Assembly (NCBI GenBank): GCA_964443135.1
Contig: CAYUBQ010000013.1
Span: forward strand, 1-64,000
Source of the DNA: JAIPEI01 sp964443135
Lineage (GTDB): Bacteria > Desulfobacterota > DSM-4660 > Desulfatiglandales > HGW-15
Direction of reading: 5' to 3'
DNA: 64,000 nt
Part shown: positions 8,431-17,932 of the stretch, piece after piece
Layout: each line of letters opens with the position of its first letter
Numbering within the stretch: position 1 is the first letter of the stretch
The notes under the pieces: generated by a model
Told to the model about the DNA's origin: nothing
Seen by the model: only the letters and a program-made list of their open reading frames with translations
Databases searched by the model: none
Translations under genes and position numbers: made by a program

Positions 8431-10251
8431 ATGGGCCGAAGATGCACGGTGGAGTTCGAGCCCCTGGGAAGGCGCGTCCAGGTGGAAGAGGGGGAGACCT
8501 TGCTCCATGCGGCCCAGGCCGCCGGTGTGGGGCTGAACGCGGTCTGTGGGGGAACGGGCCGGTGCGGGACCTGCCGGGTCCGGGTGGCGAGCGGAAAGGC
8601 CTCCCGGCCGACCGGGGCGGAGAGGGACCCTGTGGCCGAGGGGTACCGGCTCGCCTGTCAGGCGAAGGTGGAGGGTGACCTCCTGGTGGACGTGCCCCCC
8701 GGGTCCGTGACGGGTCCGCAGCGGGCCCAGGTCGAGGGGCAGGAGCGATCCGTGGTCCACGACCCCGCCCTGCACGCCTACGACATCCAGGTCGCCCTCC
8801 CGGCCATGGACGACCTGCGGGCGGACGCCGCCCGGGTCTGCGACGCGCTTCGGGAGCAGCACGGTCTGGACGGCGTCCGCCCGGACGTGCCGGCGCTGGG
8901 AGCGTTGCCGGCCCTGCTTCGCAGGAAAAACGGCCTCTTCCGTGCGGCCGTTCTGGGGGACGAGATCGTTGCGTTCCTTCCGGCCGGCGTTTCGCCGCTG
9001 GGGCTCGCCGTGGACATGGGGACGACCAAGCTGGCCGCCTACCTGGTGGATCTCGAGACGGGGGAGACCCTGGGCGCGGCGGGCCGGATGAACCCGCAGA
9101 TCGCTTACGGCGAGGACGTGATGGCCCGGATCAGCTACGCCATGAAAGGCCCGGCCGAAGCGAAGCGGCTCCAGGAGGCTTTTGCGGAGGGGCTGTCGGG
9201 GCTGGCCCGGGAGCTTTGCGGGGACTGCGGCCGGCGGACCACCGACATCCTGGAGGCGGTCCTCGCCGGGAACACCTGCATGCACCACCTGGCCCTGGGC
9301 CTGCCCGTGGATCAACTCGGCCTGGCCCCCTACGTGGCGGCTTTGTCGGATGGTTGCAGCGTGAAGACGGGCAGCCTGGGGTGGCCTTTGGCGCCCGGCG
9401 CTTCGGCCCGTTTCCTGCCCAACATCGCCGGGTTCGTGGGCGGCGATCACGTGGCCATGCTCCTGGCCACCGGTCTCCACGAGGCTTCGGACGGTGCGCT
9501 GGGCCTCGACATCGGAACCAACACCGAGATCAGCCTGGCGGCCGGGGGGGAACTCTGGTGCTGCTCGTGCGCCTCGGGACCGGCCTTCGAGGGGGCGCAC
9601 ATTCAGGACGGCATGAGGGCCGCGCCGGGCGCGGTCGAGCGGGTCGGCCTGGTGGACGCTGTGCCGGGGAAGGCTTGGCGCGTGGACGTGCAGACCGTCG
9701 GGGCCGCGCCACCCGTAGGGATCTGCGGGTCAGGGGTCCTGGACGCCGTGGCCGCCCTGCGCCGGGCCGGTGTGCTGCGGAAAACAGGTGCGTTCGTTCC
9801 GGGGAGCCATCCCCGACTTCGGGGTGAGGGAAAGGATGCGGCTTTCGCCCTCGTTCTCCAGGGAGAGCAAGGGGCGGCCCGGGACATCTCGATCACCAGG
9901 AGGGACGTCAACGAGATCCAGCTGGCCAAGGCCGCCGTTCGGGCGGGAATCGAGGAGCTGCTGCTCGCGGCTGGAATGGAGGCGGGTCGAATCGATCGGG
10001 TCGTCGTGGCAGGCGCCTTCGGAACGTACCTGGACGTGGAAAGCGCCCTCGCCGTCGGCATGTTCCCGCCTCTGCCCCGCGAACGGTTCGTGCAGTTGGG
10101 TAACGCGGCCGGTACGGGGGCTCGAATGGCGCTCCTCTCCCGCGGCTGCCGGGAAGAGGCCGGGAACCTGGCGCGCCGCGTCCGCTACATCGAGCTGACC
10201 ACGGCGCCCCACTTCGTGGCCTCCTACACGGAGGCGCTCATGCTGCCCTGA
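8431..10251 (+). CDS. RACE-type corrinoid-protein reductive activator (2Fe-2S ferredoxin + ASKHA/DUF4445)
   Basis: A 606-residue protein. Residues 1-90 are a plant-type [2Fe-2S] ferredoxin domain with ligands Cys39, Cys45, Cys48 and Cys76. A linker region follows, then an ASKHA-fold ATPase domain with phosphate motifs near residues 191 (AVDMGTTKL) and 358 (GLDIGTNTE). This is the COG3894/RACo/RamA-like architecture, which uses ATP to drive reduction of inactive Co(II) corrinoids to Co(I). The start is ATG 8431; an in-frame GTG at 8419 overlaps the upstream stop as GTGA and is an alternative. No corrinoid protein gene is adjacent, so the target is unknown. Confidence 0.9.
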   Translation: MGRRCTVEFEPLGRRVQVEEGETLLHAAQAAGVGLNAVCGGTGRCGTCRVRVASGKASRPTGAERDPVAEGYRLACQAKVEGDLLVDVPPGSVTGPQRAQVEGQERSVVHDPALHAYDIQVALPAMDDLRADAARVCDALREQHGLDGVRPDVPALGALPALLRRKNGLFRAAVLGDEIVAFLPAGVSPLGLAVDMGTTKLAAYLVDLETGETLGAAGRMNPQIAYGEDVMARISYAMKGPAEAKRLQEAFAEGLSGLARELCGDCGRRTTDILEAVLAGNTCMHHLALGLPVDQLGLAPYVAALSDGCSVKTGSLGWPLAPGASARFLPNIAGFVGGDHVAMLLATGLHEASDGALGLDIGTNTEISLAAGGELWCCSCASGPAFEGAHIQDGMRAAPGAVERVGLVDAVPGKAWRVDVQTVGAAPPVGICGSGVLDAVAALRRAGVLRKTGAFVPGSHPRLRGEGKDAAFALVLQGEQGAARDISITRRDVNEIQLAKAAVRAGIEELLLAAGMEAGRIDRVVVAGAFGTYLDVESALAVGMFPPLPRERFVQLGNAAGTGARMALLSRGCREEAGNLARRVRYIELTTAPHFVASYTEALMLP

Positions 10252-10273
10252 CCGCTCACCGGCGGGGACAGGA

Positions 10274-10321
10274 TTGACGCATTCGCAAGAACCCGCTCAC
10301 GCGCCGCTGGGCATGATATAA
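10274..10321 (+). repeat. Left half of the ~105-bp dispersed repeat (copy A)
   Basis: The sequence starts TTGACGCATTCGCAAGAACC and continues through GCTCACGCGCCGCTGG to GATATAA. It matches the left half of the element at 40989-41093 read in reverse. The right half is absent. It lies between the RACE gene and the convergent MIP18-like gene. Confidence 0.75.
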
Positions 10322-10345
10322 GGGGGATGAACGGCAAAGGGAGCT

Positions 10346-10636
10346 TCAAGGGCCCTTTTCGAACTCGGGGACGACCATCACCACGTCCAGCTCGGGAAAA
10401 GCGGCTTGGAGCTCCCCGAGGAGGTCCTTCTGGGTCGTTTCCAGAAGCAGGTTGGAGATGATGGTGCAGCAGCCCTTGGAAGGCAGGATCTGGTTTCTGA
10501 AAACATACAGCGTCCTTTTTTCGGCGTTGTACCTGAACTTCCGGACAAGCCCCAACTCACCGACCGACAGGCCTGATTCGGGTTCCCTCACCTTTTCCAG
10601 AACCGAATCGATCTTTTGTTTCATTCGATCGTCCAT
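10346..10636 (-). CDS. Small MIP18/DUF59-like protein
   Basis: A 96-residue protein. The segment around residues 15-33 (KVREPESG...VGELGLVR) resembles the DPE...DLGL signature of MIP18/DUF59 proteins, which help assemble or deliver iron-sulfur clusters. Two adjacent cysteines (KGCC, about residues 55-56) sit where some relatives carry a conserved Cys. The fold match is plausible but short. It stands alone downstream of the peptidase gene and may be co-transcribed with it (about 115 bp gap). Confidence 0.5.
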   Translation of the reverse strand: MDDRMKQKIDSVLEKVREPESGLSVGELGLVRKFRYNAEKRTLYVFRNQILPSKGCCTIISNLLLETTQKDLLGELQAAFPELDVVMVVPEFEKGP

Positions 10637-10752
10637 TGGATCCGCCGTGACAAATCACCCTCGGGGCTGCCTCCGCCGTCCCCGAGGGACTTCATACCCG
10701 CAATCCGACCCGCGCAGAGGGCCTCCCAGCCGGGTTTCGCGGGGTGAGAACG

Positions 10753-13671
10753 TCAGAGGACGCTCCGGATCTCCAGCCAGCCCGGTTGATCGGCGGTGGC
10801 CTTCTCGATGGCGTCGCGCGAGCCGAGCACCTTGACGATGCCCGTGTCCCGGACCCCGTCGAGGACGTCCGCGAAGGCGCGAAAGTGGTCCGCCCGGGTC
10901 CCCAGCACCTCCTCCCGCACCTTCTGGCGCTCCTCCTCGGTCTGCCCGGTCAGGCGGCGGAGCAGGGCGATGTGGCCTGCGGCATCCGGAAGCCGGTACT
11001 GGTCGATCTCGCCGATGGTGCCCACGACGGCCTTGGTCAGCTCGTTCCGGTCCGGCGGCGAAGACCGGAGAAACGCGCCGGCTTCGTCGAACGCCTTCAG
11101 GGTGTCGAGGAGGTTGGGATCGCGGTAGGAAACGAGGGTGAGGGCGTTGGAGAGCCGGTCGATGTTGCAGAAGGCCCCGTAGGCGCCTCCCTGGACGCGG
11201 ATCCGGTCCCACAGCCAGGCGTTTCTCAAGTGCCGGGTGATGACGAGCGCGGATCCGTGGAAGCCGTAGCCCAGGGGGGCGAGGACCGCGCCCTTGCCCA
11301 CGTAGTTCACGTGGGCCGGGATGGTCAGGCCCTCGAAGCGGGGGGGATGGACGGGGCTCCAGGTCTCCGCCGGGGCCGCCTCGTCGGGGAGGGCCTCCAG
11401 AAGACCCGTGACCAGGGGGTCCACCTGCGACCATCCCTCCTGGTCCACGGTGACGTTCAGGGTGAGGGCCCCCCGGCGCACCAGGGTGCTTCGCACCTCC
11501 TCCAGGGCGGAGAGGACCGAGTCCCAATCCGAGTCCACCATCTCCAGGAGCTCCCGGAGAAAGAAGAGATGGTTCAGCCCCCCCATCTGCTCGGCCGCCC
11601 AGTTCGCCTCCCCGAAATGCGCGGCGAGTCGCTTGCTCACCACCTGGTGTCCGGACGGGACCAGGCCCTGCTCCTTGCGGGCCTTGGACTCCAGCACGAT
11701 CTGGCGGAATCGCTCGCGGTCGTCCAGCCTGACCCCGAGCAGGACGTCCCGGATGATGTCCAGGAGGTCCCCGGCCTTGGGGGTCATGGCCTTGCCGCGG
11801 AGGAACAGCCATGCGGCGCCGCGCGGGTCCTCGCGTGAGGCCGAGAAGAAGTAGGAGGAGTCGATTCCGCCTGTCTTGCGGCTGATGCGCTGGCTGAGGG
11901 AGACGTAGTCCTCGGTCTCGGTGCCCATCTCCAGGAGGGCCCGGCTGAAGAGCCGCACGTAGGGCAGGAGCCCGGGCCGGAGGGCGTGGAGATCGAAGCC
12001 CACGTCCAGGTAGGTGATCCCGTTGGTGAACAGGTCGTGGAGGAGCAGGTCCGTGCCCCGACGCTCCAGCACCTCCTCGGGGATCTCCTTGTTCCTCGGG
12101 GGAAGGTCCTCCAGCCGGAGCGTGGGAATGGCGGCCAGGGCCTCGGGCGGGTCGGGCTTCTCCTGGAGCTCCCGCAGCTTCTTCGTCGTCTCGACGGCCT
12201 GTTGGATCTCCTCCGGACCCATGGCCTCCCGGGCCTTTCGGAGGCGTTCCTGCTCCTCGGCCGCCTGCTTTTGCGACAGGCCCGGCTCGGGCGCCAGCAC
12301 CACCGTGGACCGGTGGGGGTTGTCCAGGAACCGGTGTCGGATCATCTCGCTGAAGAGAGACCCGTTTTCCGCAACCCTCCCCTTGAGGGCGGAGAGGGGT
12401 CCCTCGAAGGCCACCAGCGCCAGGGGGTCCCGGTCGTAGAGCCACGTGGTGAGGCTCCGGAGCATGAGGAGGAGGCCCCGGGGAAAGTGCCCGGCGTTGT
12501 TCTCCCGGAGCCCGAACTCGATGGTGTTCATGGCCGCCTCCACGGTCCGGGGGTCGATCCCGTCCCGGGAGAGCCGCTCCAGGGTGTCGAGGACCAGGGG
12601 CTCCACCCGGTCGGCGTCCTCGGTCTTCACGCCCTTGAGCCCGGTGGAAAAGTACATCTGTCGAAGCTCGCTCTCCAAGCCCCCGCCGGCCGGGGCCTCC
12701 CCCAGCCCCGATTCGATCAGGGCCTTCCTGAGGGGGGAGCCGGGCATGCCCAGGAGGATGTAGTTCAGCACGAAGCAGGTCAGGGCGTCCTCCGGCTCGG
12801 GCTCCCCGGCCAGCACCCAGTTCACGGTGACCATTCCACGGGAGGCGGCCTGCTCGTCCTCACCCGGGTCGAAGGGCTCCGTTTGCAGGTGGGGCACGGG
12901 AAAGGGCTCCTGGAGGGGGACCGAGGAGTCGATCTCGAGCCGGTCGAAAGCGCCCAGGTACCCCTCGGCGATCTCCAACCGGGTGTCCGGGTCGTCGTCG
13001 CCGCAAAAGAAGAGGCGGGCGTTGGACGGGTGATAGTAGCGCCGGTGAAACTCCCGGAACTGCTCGTAGGTCAGGTCCGGTATGCGGCGCGGGTGGCCGC
13101 CCGAGTCGAGACCGTACGGAGTGTCCGGAAACAGCGACTGCTGGCTGTACTCGGCGAGAAGCGAGTCGGGTGAGGAGTAGGCGCCCTTCATCTCGTTGTA
13201 GACCACGCCCTTGAACACCATGGGCCCGTCCACCCGGTCCACGTCGAAGTGCCACCCTTCCTGTTGAAAGATGGCGGGTGTGATGCGGGGGTGAAAGACG
13301 GCGTCGAGGTAGACGTCGATCAGGTTGTAGAAGTCCTGCACGTTCTGGCTGGCCACGGGGTAGCAGGTCTTGTCCGGGTAGGTCATGGCGTTCAGGAAGG
13401 TCTTGAGCGAGCCCTTCAGGAGCTCCACGAAGGGCTCTTTGACCGGGTACTTGCGGGAGCCGCAGAGGACCGAGTGCTCCAGGATGTGGGCGACGCCGGT
13501 GGAGTCCGCAGGCGGCGTGCGGAAGGTGATGCCGAAGACCTTGTTCTCGTCGTCGTTGATCAGGCTGAGCAGCTCGGCGCCGGTGCGGGCGTGACGGAAG
13601 AGCTCGGCCCGGGTGTTCAGCTCGGGGATGTCCTGCGTGCGAACACGCTCGAACCCGTGGGTCGCGGTCAT
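10753..13671 (-). CDS. M16-family zinc metallopeptidase, presequence protease (PreP)-like
   Basis: A 972-residue peptidase, the usual length for the two-lobed PreP/M16C group that degrades free peptides inside a closed chamber. The inverted zinc motif HxxEH is at residues 62-66 (HILEH). A downstream glutamate in VYNEMKGAYSSPDS (near residue 140) fits the third zinc ligand. No signal peptide is seen, so it is probably cytoplasmic. A charged coiled-coil-like hinge lies near the middle. The ATG overlaps the Nudix stop codon by 4 bp and has an AGGAG site, so the two are translationally coupled. Confidence 0.92.
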   Translation of the reverse strand: MTATHGFERVRTQDIPELNTRAELFRHARTGAELLSLINDDENKVFGITFRTPPADSTGVAHILEHSVLCGSRKYPVKEPFVELLKGSLKTFLNAMTYPDKTCYPVASQNVQDFYNLIDVYLDAVFHPRITPAIFQQEGWHFDVDRVDGPMVFKGVVYNEMKGAYSSPDSLLAEYSQQSLFPDTPYGLDSGGHPRRIPDLTYEQFREFHRRYYHPSNARLFFCGDDDPDTRLEIAEGYLGAFDRLEIDSSVPLQEPFPVPHLQTEPFDPGEDEQAASRGMVTVNWVLAGEPEPEDALTCFVLNYILLGMPGSPLRKALIESGLGEAPAGGGLESELRQMYFSTGLKGVKTEDADRVEPLVLDTLERLSRDGIDPRTVEAAMNTIEFGLRENNAGHFPRGLLLMLRSLTTWLYDRDPLALVAFEGPLSALKGRVAENGSLFSEMIRHRFLDNPHRSTVVLAPEPGLSQKQAAEEQERLRKAREAMGPEEIQQAVETTKKLRELQEKPDPPEALAAIPTLRLEDLPPRNKEIPEEVLERRGTDLLLHDLFTNGITYLDVGFDLHALRPGLLPYVRLFSRALLEMGTETEDYVSLSQRISRKTGGIDSSYFFSASREDPRGAAWLFLRGKAMTPKAGDLLDIIRDVLLGVRLDDRERFRQIVLESKARKEQGLVPSGHQVVSKRLAAHFGEANWAAEQMGGLNHLFFLRELLEMVDSDWDSVLSALEEVRSTLVRRGALTLNVTVDQEGWSQVDPLVTGLLEALPDEAAPAETWSPVHPPRFEGLTIPAHVNYVGKGAVLAPLGYGFHGSALVITRHLRNAWLWDRIRVQGGAYGAFCNIDRLSNALTLVSYRDPNLLDTLKAFDEAGAFLRSSPPDRNELTKAVVGTIGEIDQYRLPDAAGHIALLRRLTGQTEEERQKVREEVLGTRADHFRAFADVLDGVRDTGIVKVLGSRDAIEKATADQPGWLEIRSVL

Positions 13672-14219
13672 GCGTTTTCTCCTGACTCCATGAAAAATCG
13701 ATAGAAGGCCGCCAGCACCAGCGCGTGAGTGATGCGGTTCTCCCGGATCAGCTGCGGCACGTCGGAGAGCGGTCGGAGCAGCACCTCGATGTCCTCCTTC
13801 TCGTCCTGATCCTGGCCGCCGTCGGGGAACACGTCCCGGGCCAGGAAGGTGTGGCAGCGGTTGTTGAGGATGGCGGGGTTGGGGTGAGCGTACCCGAGCC
13901 CGGTCATTTCCCGGGCCCGGTAGCCGGTCTCCTCGGCCAGCTCCTTCCGGGCCGCGTCCTCCGGCGTGTCTCCCGGCTCCACGAGGCCGCCCGGGATCTC
14001 CAGGGTGTTCTCCCGGGTCCCGTGCCGGTACTGGCGGATCAGGACCACCTCGCCCTCCGGCGTCAGGGGAATGACGTTCACCCAGTCGGTGGACTCCAGG
14101 ACATAGAAGCGGTGGTCCTCGCCGGTCCGCGGGGAGCGGGCCCGGTCGGTTCGGAGGTGGAAGACGCGGTAGGTCCGGTCCCACTCGCTGGACAGGACCT
14201 CCCAGGGTTTGGGCGGCAT
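13668..14219 (-). CDS. Nudix hydrolase, ADP-ribose pyrophosphatase-like
   Basis: A 183-residue Nudix protein. The Nudix box GX5EX7REUXEEXGU reads from GGLVEPGD to ELAEETGY at about residues 77-99, with one substitution (K-E-L for R-E-U). The preceding VVLIRQYRHGTRENTLEIPGG context is that of NudF-type ADP-sugar pyrophosphatases. It has a strong AGGAG site and lies between the DinG-like and peptidase genes on the same strand. Exact substrate is not decided by sequence. Confidence 0.88.
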   Translation of the reverse strand: MPPKPWEVLSSEWDRTYRVFHLRTDRARSPRTGEDHRFYVLESTDWVNVIPLTPEGEVVLIRQYRHGTRENTLEIPGGLVEPGDTPEDAARKELAEETGYRAREMTGLGYAHPNPAILNNRCHTFLARDVFPDGGQDQDEKEDIEVLLRPLSDVPQLIRENRITHALVLAAFYRFFMESGENA

Positions 14220-14283
14220 GGGGACTCCTCTCTCGGTGATTTCCCGTTCTGACGACGATGATAGGGGAAATGGGTTTGGGGGT

Positions 14284-16260
14284 TCAAGGGGAAACCGGGC
14301 GCTCGGCGGAGGTCGAGCCGGCGTCGTCCTGAAAGAACGCCGCCACGTCTACGAGCTCGTGCCTCAACGGCATGTCGGGAAGGCTGCGGAAGAACTGCCC
14401 GCCGTAGCGGGCGGTGACGAGCCGGGCGTCCAGCACGGCCAGGACGCCTCGGTCGGCGCTGCTGCGAATGAGGCGCCCCAGGCCCTGCTTGAGGGCGATG
14501 ATCGCCGCCGGGAGCTGGTAGTCCATGAACGGGTTGTCCCCGCGGTCTCGGATCGCGTTCATGCGCGCCGCCACCAGCGGGTCTCCGGGCGAGTCGAAGG
14601 GGAGCTTGTCCACCACGAGGCAGCTCAGCGTCTCGCCCGGGACGTCCACCCCCTGCCAGAAGGAGCCCGTGGCGAGAAGCACGGAGTGGACGTTCCGGGT
14701 GAAGCGATCCAGAAGAACGGATCGGGGGGCCTCCCCCTGGCGGTACAGGGGGTAGGGGAAGGATTGGGAGAGTCGCTGGTGCACCCGGTTCAAGTTGTGA
14801 TAGCTGGTGAAGAGCACCAGGGCGCGGCCTCTGCTGATCCGGAGGAGCTCCTCGACCCGCTCGGCGACCCGGTCCGCAAAGTCCGGCCTGGAAGGGAGCG
14901 GCAGGTCCCTGGGGACGTACATGAGGGTCTGGGACTCGAAGTCGAAGTGGCTTTCGTAGATTCCCTCCAGGAGGTTTTCCCGTAGGCCCAGCCGGGACCT
15001 CACGTAGTGGAAGTCCCCGTCCGTGGCCAGCGTGGCCGAGGTGAGCACCAGGGACTCGAGGTTGTCGTACAAATGCTCCCGTAGGGGGCCGGACACGTCC
15101 AGGGGAGAGGCGTGGAGCTGGACCCCCGTCCTCCGGCGCTCGTACCAGGCGAGCCAGTCCGGGTCGTCCGACTCCAGGATCACCTCCAGGGCCCGGGCCA
15201 GGCTGCCCGCGCGGGCGGGGAAGCCCTGCAGAACGGGGTTGTCGGATCGGTCCAGGCCGCACCGGTCCTGGACCCGGTCCAGCTCCCTGCGAAGAACCTC
15301 CGCGGTCTCGTCCCGCAGAAACGCGCGGGCCGCTTCGTCCAGCATCCCCCGATCGGGCCGCTCCCGGAAGAACCCCCGAATCGCCTCGGCCGAGGACCGG
15401 ATCGCCTTCAGGGCCCTTTCGAGAGGTTTGGGTTCGAAGTCGGGATCGCCGCCGGCCGCTCGCGCGGCCCTCTCCGCGTCGGCCACCAGGTCGGTGAGCT
15501 GGTTGGTGCCGAGCCGCTCGCCGAAGTAGGCGGTGGCCGTGTTCTCCACTCTGTGGGCCTCGTCCATGACCACCACCTGGAACCGGGGCAGGATCTCTCC
15601 GAAACCGCTCCGCTTGACCATGAGGTCGGCGAAGAAGAGGTGGTGGTTCACGATGATGATGCGGGATCCTGCGGCCTTGCGGCGGAGGGCGTTCAAGAAG
15701 CAGTCGTCGTGGTGGAGGCAGCGTGCTCCGAGGCACTGCTCGGAGGTGGCCGAGACCTTGTCCCAGAAAGGGTCCTCGTCGGCGAGCCAGTCCAGCTCCG
15801 AGCGGTCGGCGAACTCGGTCCCCTCGAGCCATTGATCCATGCGTTCCCACACGGAGGCCGCCGTGCGCTTTTCGAGGAGATCGGGCGCCGCCGCGGCCTG
15901 CCGGTAGCGGTGGAGGCAGAGGTAGTTGGCCCGCCCCTTCATGATCATGGCGTCGATCTTCATGCCCGTCGCCCGGGCCAGGAGGGGAACGTCCTTGTGG
16001 GCGATCTGCTCCTGGAGGTTCTTCGTCCCCGTCGAGAGCACGGCCTTTTTCCCGCTCAGGACGATCGGGGTCAGATAGCCGAGGGTCTTGCCCGTACCCG
16101 TACCCGCCTCGATCAGCACGTGACGTCCCTCGTTCAGGCCCCGATCGATGAGCCGGGCCATGCCGAGCTGGGATTCCCGGAACTCGAACCCCTCCAGGCT
16201 GCGGGCCAGGAGGCCCTCGGGGCCGAGCACCCGTTCGATCTGGTCGGCGTCCTGCGGCAT
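14284..16260 (-). CDS. dinG: DinG-family ATP-dependent DNA helicase
   Basis: A 658-residue superfamily 2 helicase of the XPD/DinG type, acting 5'-3'. Walker A is EAGTGTGKT (near residue 45) and the DEAH box is VVVMDEAHRVE (near residue 240). Four cysteines in YLCLHRY and EQCLGARCLHHDDCF, between these motifs, fit the iron-sulfur cluster ligands of the family. Motif VI is QGLGRLIRS near the C-terminus. ATG 16260 (MPQDAD) was chosen; an in-frame ATG at 16296 would add 12 residues, and neither has a clear ribosome site. It is probably involved in DNA repair. Confidence 0.92.
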   Translation of the reverse strand: MPQDADQIERVLGPEGLLARSLEGFEFRESQLGMARLIDRGLNEGRHVLIEAGTGTGKTLGYLTPIVLSGKKAVLSTGTKNLQEQIAHKDVPLLARATGMKIDAMIMKGRANYLCLHRYRQAAAAPDLLEKRTAASVWERMDQWLEGTEFADRSELDWLADEDPFWDKVSATSEQCLGARCLHHDDCFLNALRRKAAGSRIIIVNHHLFFADLMVKRSGFGEILPRFQVVVMDEAHRVENTATAYFGERLGTNQLTDLVADAERAARAAGGDPDFEPKPLERALKAIRSSAEAIRGFFRERPDRGMLDEAARAFLRDETAEVLRRELDRVQDRCGLDRSDNPVLQGFPARAGSLARALEVILESDDPDWLAWYERRRTGVQLHASPLDVSGPLREHLYDNLESLVLTSATLATDGDFHYVRSRLGLRENLLEGIYESHFDFESQTLMYVPRDLPLPSRPDFADRVAERVEELLRISRGRALVLFTSYHNLNRVHQRLSQSFPYPLYRQGEAPRSVLLDRFTRNVHSVLLATGSFWQGVDVPGETLSCLVVDKLPFDSPGDPLVAARMNAIRDRGDNPFMDYQLPAAIIALKQGLGRLIRSSADRGVLAVLDARLVTARYGGQFFRSLPDMPLRHELVDVAAFFQDDAGSTSAERPVSP

Positions 16261-16440
16261 GGGGACGACTTTATCCGCTGGGAAGGGGGGCGTCAACGAC
16301 GGGAACGCAGAAGGCGGTTTTCTCGGGGGGCGCGAGATGCTAAGATATCAGGGCACTGCTTCTTCCGGCGGGGCTGCGGGGGTTTCGTTTCGAGCCGTAT
16401 CGAATGCGGCGGCGCCGGGCGGCGTCGTGAGAGGAGAGAC

Positions 16441-16707
16441 GTGAAGGTCCATTTGCGTTCCACCTATGCCGTCGGTTCGTCCGGCGGGGACGATGAGGGG
16501 AATGCCCCCACGGCGGGAAGCCTGGTGGAGCTCGCGCCGGAAGCCACGGTCCAGGAGCTGCTCGAGCGGTTTCCCGCCCTCGGCCCCTCCGAGTCGTACG
16601 ACGACATCATGATCCACGTGTTCGTGAACGGCCGCCTGAGCGGGTTCGACCACAGGCTCGAGCCCGGCGACGTCGTGGACATCCACATCCCGGTCTCCGG
16701 CGGCTGA
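16441..16707 (+). CDS. Ubiquitin-like sulfur carrier, MoaD/ThiS family
   Basis: An 88-residue beta-grasp protein ending in Gly-Gly (VSGG), the residue pair that is adenylated and thiocarboxylated in sulfur carriers. The GTG start at 16441 has a GAGAGGAG ribosome site. The conserved ATVQELLERFP and VNGR...DHRLEPGDVVDIHIP segments fit MoaD/ThiS. A glycine- and acid-rich insertion (residues about 10-30) is unusual. No E1-like or thiazole/molybdopterin gene is next to it, so its pathway (molybdopterin, thiamine, cysteine or tungsten cofactor) is open. Confidence 0.85.
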   Translation: MKVHLRSTYAVGSSGGDDEGNAPTAGSLVELAPEATVQELLERFPALGPSESYDDIMIHVFVNGRLSGFDHRLEPGDVVDIHIPVSGG

Positions 16708-16927
16708 CTTTCCTCCCCCGGCCGGGGGTGCGCTTTTGCCTTTCCGCTTTCCCGGGGCACGGGCCGGCCTGCCCGCCTGTCCGTCGCCCGTCCCCGGGGG
16801 AGGTCGAGAAAAGAGCTGTCAACTTCGTCCGGGTTGCGCTATTCTCCCCGCCGGGAGCTGTCGGGGACCCGATCGGACCCCGGCGGATCCGACTCCGTAC
16901 CTTTCGATGGAAAACCAAAGAGACCCC

Positions 16928-17929
16928 ATGCAGAATGTGTTGATCGTCAAGCCGTCGGCGTTGGGCGACGTCATCCAGGCGACGGCCGTCCTGCCGGTGA
17001 TCAAGCAAAGCTTCCCCCGGGCCCGGGTGTCCTGGCTGGTTTTCGAGCAGAATGCCGGAGCCCTCGGGGGCAACCCGTTGATCGACGACCTGATCGTGGT
17101 GAAGCGGAGGGGCCTCGGGCTGGGGGGGACGGCCAGGCTGGTGCGCAGGCTTCGGGAAGGCCGGTTCGACCTCGTGGTGGACCTTCAGTGCCTGCTGCGT
17201 TCCGGCTTGATCACCTACGCCACGGGCAGCGGGCGTAGGGCGGGATACGCCAACGGCCGGGAGTTCTCGACGATGTTCTACAACGAGTCCTACGAGATCT
17301 CCCGGAACGTGCACGCGGTGGACGGGTACCTCCTCATGTGCCGCAAGCTGGGCTGCCGGGGGACGGAGGAGGTCCGGTTCGTCCTGCCCGGGGGCGACTC
17401 GGAGCGGACCCGGGTGGAGCGCCTGCTGGGCGCATCGCCCGGCGGCGGGCCCGTGGTCGCGGTCTGCCCGACCGCGGGCTGGGTCACCAAGGCCTGGTCG
17501 GAGTCGAGCTTCGCCCGGGCGGCCGATCTCCTGGTGGATGCCTGCGGCGCGCGGGTCTTCTGGCTGGGGTCCCCGAGAGAACGGCCGGTGGGGGAGCGGG
17601 CCGCCGGCCTCATGAGGCACCCGAGCCGGAACCTGGTGGGGGAGCTGTCCCTGCCCGAGGTGGCCGCCTTCCTCCGGGCGTCGGACCTGTTCGTGGGAAA
17701 CGACTCCGGGCTGATGCACATGGCCGCGGCCGCGGGAACCCGGACGGCGGCGGTTTTCGGGCCGACCGACCCGAAGAGGACCGGTCCCTACACGGAGCGC
17801 GCCCGGGTGGTCACCGCCGGGGTCGACTGCCAGCCCTGCTTCAGGAAGAAGTGCGACGATCTCAAGTGCCTGTCCCGGCTGGCCCCCGAGGATCTGGCGG
17901 CGGCGTGCCGGGACCTGCTGGATCATTGA
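16928..17929 (+). CDS. Lipopolysaccharide heptosyltransferase-like glycosyltransferase (GT9)
   Basis: A 333-residue GT-B fold enzyme of family 9, which transfers ADP-heptose to the LPS inner core. The N-terminal VLIVKPSALGDVIQATAVLP motif and the C-terminal nucleotide-sugar motif (LFVGNDSGLMHMAAAAGTRTAAVFGPTDP) are both intact. A late Cys cluster (DCQPCFRKKCDDLKCL) is common in this family in anaerobes. The ATG at 16928 was preferred; an in-frame ATG at 16907 would add seven residues. It stands alone between the sulfur carrier and a dispersed repeat. It supports a Gram-negative envelope. Confidence 0.88.
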   Translation: MQNVLIVKPSALGDVIQATAVLPVIKQSFPRARVSWLVFEQNAGALGGNPLIDDLIVVKRRGLGLGGTARLVRRLREGRFDLVVDLQCLLRSGLITYATGSGRRAGYANGREFSTMFYNESYEISRNVHAVDGYLLMCRKLGCRGTEEVRFVLPGGDSERTRVERLLGASPGGGPVVAVCPTAGWVTKAWSESSFARAADLLVDACGARVFWLGSPRERPVGERAAGLMRHPSRNLVGELSLPEVAAFLRASDLFVGNDSGLMHMAAAAGTRTAAVFGPTDPKRTGPYTERARVVTAGVDCQPCFRKKCDDLKCLSRLAPEDLAAACRDLLDH

Positions 17930-17932
17930 GGC

